Under the pieces are notes generated by a model. It did no database searches and was not told the origin of the DNA. It worked only from the letters and a program-made list of their open reading frames with translations. 64,000 bases of DNA from the NCBI GenBank assembly GCA_001914235.1, contig MQUF01000023.1, forward strand, positions 62,001 to 126,000. The letters are read 5' to 3'. Positions within the stretch are counted from its first letter, which is position 1. Each line of letters starts with the position of its first letter. Both the position numbers and the translations under genes were made by a program. This document shows positions 60,934 to 64,000 of this stretch, piece by piece. Origin of the DNA: Desulfobulbaceae bacterium DB1. Lineage in GTDB: Bacteria > Desulfobacterota > Desulfobulbia > Desulfobulbales > SURF-16.

Positions 60934-61167
60934 TTAGGCTTCCTTCTCAAAATACGCTTTATGCAGGGCCTCGCCCTTGTCCCCCAGGCTGCGCAGCAGG
61001 CTTTCGATCTTCTCCAGAGCCAGCGGCGACGGCTTGGCGCGGTCGTTCTCCCAGCGGTTGATCGTGGGGAAGGTCACCCCGAGCCTGGCTGCGAACTTTT
61101 CCTGTGTCAGACCGGTAAGCTGCCGAAGCTCGCGGACCAGCCTCGCCATGCTGTGTTGCTCGTCCAA
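60934..61167 (-). CDS. XRE-family HTH regulator of the hsd operon
   Basis: 77 residues from TTG 61167 (AAGGAG at 7-base spacing) or 71 from ATG 61149; the longer frame to 61329 would begin upstream of the promoter and is rejected. The HTH reads LTGLTQEKFAARLGVTFPTINRWENDRAKPSPLALEKIE. It stops 4 bases before the hsdM start, so it is the first gene of the operon and probably its controller protein, binding the palindrome over its own -10 box. Confidence 0.85.
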   Translation of the reverse strand: MDEQHSMARLVRELRQLTGLTQEKFAARLGVTFPTINRWENDRAKPSPLALEKIESLLRSLGDKGEALHKAYFEKEA

Positions 61168-61233
61168 TGGATTTCTCCTTGCTGAATCTATCTGATGTAC
61201 TGGCGCACCATTCATAACGCCCGATTTATCACT

Positions 61234-61265
61234 TGATATATCATCCATGGAGTCGCAAATGTCAA
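61234..61265 (-). promoter_or_regulatory. Operon promoter with palindromic operator
   Basis: Minus strand: -35 TTGACA (61265-61260), a 17-base spacer, and GATATA (61242-61237). The perfect palindrome TGATATATCA (61234-61243) covers the -10, with a further TGATAAATC-like half site just downstream (61223-61231). Confidence 0.65.
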
Positions 61266-61408
61266 GCGCGACCTTGAAATCCTTACTGAAATTCTCGTCC
61301 AACACAGTAATTTCAAATTCCCCCGACACTTCAAGCCGTCACCCGGTAAGTAACGGCCATGGGAGCAGACACGAAAAAAATTTCAACCGACGCCCAACAC
61401 TTTATTCC

Positions 61409-61477
61409 GCGCATCCCTGCGCTCCACCCCTTCGGGGCCGCCTTGCAGGCGTTCAAAAACGCTGTCCTGCGTTTTTG
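61409..61477 (+). repeat. Four-hairpin element, copy 2 (upstream of the xre promoter)
   Basis: Four hairpins in 69 bases: GCGC-ATCCCT-GCGC (61409-61422), CCCC-TTC-GGGG (61427-61437), CGCCT-TGC-AGGCG (61439-61451) and CAAAAACGC-TGTCCT-GCGTTTTTG (61454-61477). The loops ATCCCT and TTC are identical to copy 1 while the stems differ and remain paired. Confidence 0.9.
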
Positions 61478-61565
61478 TCTCCGTCTCTCCGGTAGATAAG
61501 CGACCAAGGGGAGACTTCGAGTAAGCGGGGAAGCAATAAGAATTCACAACGAGGAGCGACCGACC

Positions 61566-61817
61566 ATGGACATCAACGATCTGTTTGACGGAATCATGAA
61601 GAGTATCAACCAGTTTGCCGAAGGCCGCTCTCGCACGTCCTGTGCTTCGCGGCATTCGAACGTCCCTGTTCATCAGATCGCCGAACAGCGGTTGCAGGAA
61701 AAAATGCAGGACAACGGCTTGGAGCGCAGCGAACAAAACCCGCCCAATAACCGGACGCGGTTCGTGGACGGGTCTGTCTTTTCTAAATGGTGGAGGCGGC
61801 GGGAGTCGAACCCGTGA
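61566..61817 (+). CDS. Short ORF of unknown function, possibly a fragment
   Basis: 83 codons starting MDINDLFDGIMKSINQFAEG, with GAGGAG 9 bases before the ATG. The second half (Ser/Arg-rich, then NPPNNRTRFVDGSVFSKWW) runs through the tmRNA-like fragment and looks non-native, so only the first 20 or so codons may be a gene start. No family recognised. Confidence 0.3.
   Translation: MDINDLFDGIMKSINQFAEGRSRTSCASRHSNVPVHQIAEQRLQEKMQDNGLERSEQNPPNNRTRFVDGSVFSKWWRRRESNP
61788..61815 (-). other. 3' end of a tmRNA-like gene, probable attachment-site remnant
   Basis: On the minus strand: T arm CGGG-TTCGACT-CCCG, then the 3' acceptor strand CGCCTCC, discriminator A and CCA. This matches the common 3' end of tmRNA (ssrA). 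Sequence upstream of the T arm does not continue as tmRNA, so only the last ~28 bases are present, as expected for the far att site of an island integrated into ssrA. Confidence 0.6.
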
Positions 61818-61885
61818 TTATCCTTATCAATAAAGGCTTTGCAGGTGATACGGAGCACGAGCGAAGCACCACCCTTTTTTGGGGT

Positions 61886-62110
61886 TTACGCTGCGAAGTC
61901 GAGAAGTTCAAGTTTTACGCCCCTCTTTTTTTCTTTCCTTGCGTGTTGAAGAACGGCTTTGTTCACCTCGGCGGAAATATACTCTTCTCCACAGTTGGTG
62001 CAATTTTTTGACGGAACATTTTTGAATACCAAGGTTAAATCATTTTGTTCTAATACAATTGTCGTTACTCCATCTTCTGTTGTTCCGTTTTTGCAGATCG
62101 CACATTTCAT
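61886..62110 (-). CDS. MqsA/YgiT-type zinc-finger antitoxin
   Basis: 74 residues from ATG 62110. Two CxxC pairs, CAIC near residue 3 and CTNC near residue 37, form the YgiT-type zinc finger of MqsA-family antitoxins; ISAEVNKAVLQHARKE follows. The HTH domain of full MqsA is absent, as in the short class. The ATG overlaps the stop of the upstream gene by 4 bases (ATGA), so it is coupled to the toxin gene. Confidence 0.82.
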   Translation of the reverse strand: MKCAICKNGTTEDGVTTIVLEQNDLTLVFKNVPSKNCTNCGEEYISAEVNKAVLQHARKEKKRGVKLELLDFAA

Positions 62111-62427
62111 TTTGTTTTTCTCCTTGAGAAATTCATATCCCACTTTTCTTCGCTTGGGTTGTATGCCGTAATGACGACGATAATTTTTTCTGAATCGTTG
62201 ATTCCTACAACCAAATGCAATCTATTTTTTGCAGGGGTGCAACCGTTGACAAGAACACTCGGCAAAGGGAAATCATCAGTATAATTTTCAATGATTTCTC
62301 CATGCACGAGAACAAATTCTACTTCATCTTCCGAGATATTTCTTTGAAACATTCTCCGTGTCGCATGCACCCGGTATTCAATTTGGTAAAGGTCAATATT
62401 TTTCTTTATGAAGTCAGATAGTTTCAT
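62107..62427 (-). CDS. DUF4258 protein, probable toxin of the MqsA-type pair
   Basis: 106 residues from ATG 62427 (MKLSDFIKKN). IEYRVHATRRMFQRNISEDEVEFVLVHGEIIENY is the DUF4258 pattern with the conserved HAxxRxxxR segment, and RLHLVVGINDSEKIIVVITAYNP is the RelE-like end. DUF4258 proteins pair with YgiT-type antitoxins, with the toxin gene first, as here. Predicted RNA-targeting toxin (inference). Confidence 0.8.
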   Translation of the reverse strand: MKLSDFIKKNIDLYQIEYRVHATRRMFQRNISEDEVEFVLVHGEIIENYTDDFPLPSVLVNGCTPAKNRLHLVVGINDSEKIIVVITAYNPSEEKWDMNFSRRKTK

Positions 62428-62688
62428 TGAAAATAAAGTGTTTCCCGGTTTATCGTAATATGATGACTTCCAGCTATGCGTTTTAATTCCTGAATCAGTG
62501 ACGTCATATCCTGCAAAAGCAGTATTTGGCTCCTGACGCACATTTTTTTGTTTGGCGCAGCTCTCGAAGCTGCTGATTATACCTGATTACGGCATAATTG
62601 TTGACGATCCTTGAAAATCTGACGAAAAATCCTGTTTACAAGGCGCACTTCTCCTTTTTGCTTGGACATGTCTGCTTGCCCTACGGCG

Positions 62689-64000
62689 TTAAATTGTTGG
62701 CAGCAACCGGTTGTACACGTCGGCAAATGCGGCAAACGCCGGGCAATGACAACTGAAGCGCAACCGGAGTCTGTTGCCGCTGCTGATCAATCTGGCGGCC
62801 CGGTATATCAGCTCCTGGATGACCGTCTTTATCCGTCGCCGTTTTGCCGGATGCCGCACAGGTGAATGTTCCCCGAGGAGTCCCAGTTGCCCGATAAGAC
62901 GAAGGATATTGTAGGCAAAGGCGCCAAGGGCCATAATCAGCTCGTTGGTGCGGAACTTGCCGCTGGGCAACCGCTCAAGGTCGAGATCAGACTTGAATTC
63001 GCTGTGAAACTGTTCGCTCAATCCATGGTTTTCATAGAGGCTGATGATTTTCTGGGCAGGCAGGTCAAGATTGGTCCACCAGCCTTCCACGGTCATATCC
63101 GGCACAATCAGCAGCTGGCCGTGTTTGTTAGTGATCCGCTCCGTGACGCGTACCACCTTGGTGAAACCGTAGTGTTGCCCTTCATGCTCCTGGTTCTTGC
63201 GGATGGTGAGCAAGGCAACTCTTTTCCCGGCACGCGGCTCTGTGACTGCTCCTTCGGCAAACGCCCTGGCGCATAAATCGTTGGTGTTTTCCCGGCGCGG
63301 ATTCCATTTGATGATGTAGGAAACCTTGTTATGGTCACGCAGGGCAAGCCTGGTCTCCAGCGCATCATGAGCGGAGTCGAGGCGGACCAGCAATTTCTTG
63401 GAGGTCAGCGTTTTGGCCCGCTCGATCACCCGGTTCAGGTATGGCACGAATCCTTCCTGGCTGTGTTGGCTGCCGGGGCGCAACTCAACCTCAAGGCACC
63501 AGCCCTCAAGACCGAGATAGGAGGCAATCGGGGCATAGCCGTTGTAGTTGTGATAGGTACGGCTCACACCTTCCTTTTTGGTGTTTGAGTTGTCCATGGG
63601 AAAAACATCTGCATCGAGCGGAACATGACCGGTGTCAAGAGCAGTGAAATGCACCCCGCCTTTTTTCAGCATGGCCACCGAGCAATCCTTGATGATCGGC
63701 AGAAGTGGTTCGGCATGTTCATCAAGACGCTGCCGCAGCCGTTCTGCCGATGGAACATTTTTAATCCCTAGGGATTGCTGGAAATAGGTGTCATCACGCA
63801 TGGCGGAAATGGCTTCATAATCGCTCTTGCCCAGGCAAAGAAGCCCGAGAAAGCTGCGGACGATATCCGTATGTGAAATGACATCATTGCCTTTCATTTT
63901 CTTGCTGATCTGCAATGGCAACCCGCTGTATCGGTTTATGCACAACCCAACCAGGGCCAATCCGGAGTGGCTGGTATAGAATTCGTCGTCAGACTGTTCG
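62689..64000 (-). mobile_element. IS1380-family transposase (5' end cut by window edge)
   Basis: The frame is open from the window edge to TAA 62689, at least 436 residues. A start at TTG 63960 is not real, since the family text DEFYTSHSGLALVG continues upstream. DDE-type motifs: TALDTGHVPLD, LVRLDSAHDALETRL, and YENHGLSEQFHSEFKSDLDLERLPSG with the final Glu. IS1380 elements move by cut-and-paste. Terminal inverted repeats could not be located with confidence in the 260 bases between this gene and the toxin gene. Confidence 0.93.

Noticed and set aside
61168-61329. Longer start for the XRE protein
   Set aside because: The extension covers the promoter and operator; TTG 61167 has an AAGGAG site and fits the predicted transcript start.
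47434-64000. CRISPR array or integrase in the accessory region
   Set aside because: No regularly spaced direct repeats with unique spacers and no tyrosine or serine recombinase ORF were found in this stretch.

Overview
The window reads as a chromosome segment of a sulfate-reducing bacterium of the Desulfobacterota (old Deltaproteobacteria), most likely near Desulfobulbales. The main evidence is the distal part of a dsrMKJOP operon at the left edge (dsrK partial, dsrJ, dsrO, dsrP), followed by small redox genes typical of anaerobes (a desulforedoxin-like protein and a rubredoxin). The order-level placement is inference.

Layout. (1) 1-4424: Dsr membrane complex, a strong terminator, then a three-gene unit of HTH protein, desulforedoxin-like protein and rubredoxin behind a palindrome-containing promoter. 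(2) 4622-6952: one ORF fusing cysteine synthase to cysteinyl-tRNA synthetase. (3) 7049-17116: SOS polymerase umuDC, a DUF4139 secreted protein, tRNA-Arg(TCT), RNA-modification enzymes (RluA-type and Dus-type) and a lytic transglycosylase. (4) 17661-31428: envelope and stress genes (L,D-transpeptidase, an 802-aa secreted protein with a possible clan-CD catalytic dyad, PilZ protein, MFS transporter, TM2 protein, MsrB-MsrA, vWA-OmpA lipoprotein, ArsR-regulated permease), a decayed patch with a receiver-domain remnant and an internally deleted methyltransferase, and a cNMP-binding/receiver protein. (5) 31553-46917: purL, a cation/proton antiporter, two paralogous Ca/Na-type antiporters about 6 kb apart, two peptidoglycan polymerases, a B12-binding radical SAM protein and a CorC-type CBS protein.

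From about 47.4 kb to the right edge lies an accessory region. It starts at a truncated GGDEF remnant and holds a DUF429 gene, a RhuM gene and a broken McrB-like gene. Then comes a tightly packed leftward operon: xre, hsdM, hsdS, HEPN/Abi-like gene, four-helix-bundle gene, rhuM, hsdR and fic. A 3' tmRNA-like fragment (probable attachment site), a DUF4258/MqsA-type toxin-antitoxin pair and an IS1380 transposase running off the edge follow. The operon has its own promoter with a palindromic operator upstream of xre. Two copies of a four-hairpin element lie just outside it, one beyond the 3' end of fic and one upstream of the xre promoter, in the same orientation and with conserved loops but different, compensated stems. 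Other palindromic repeats sit in frame inside hsdM and the four-helix-bundle gene.

The best candidates for something undescribed are the paired four-hairpin elements with the defence operon they bracket, and the CysK-CysS fusion with variant synthetase signature motifs. No CRISPR array, rRNA or complete integrase gene was seen.
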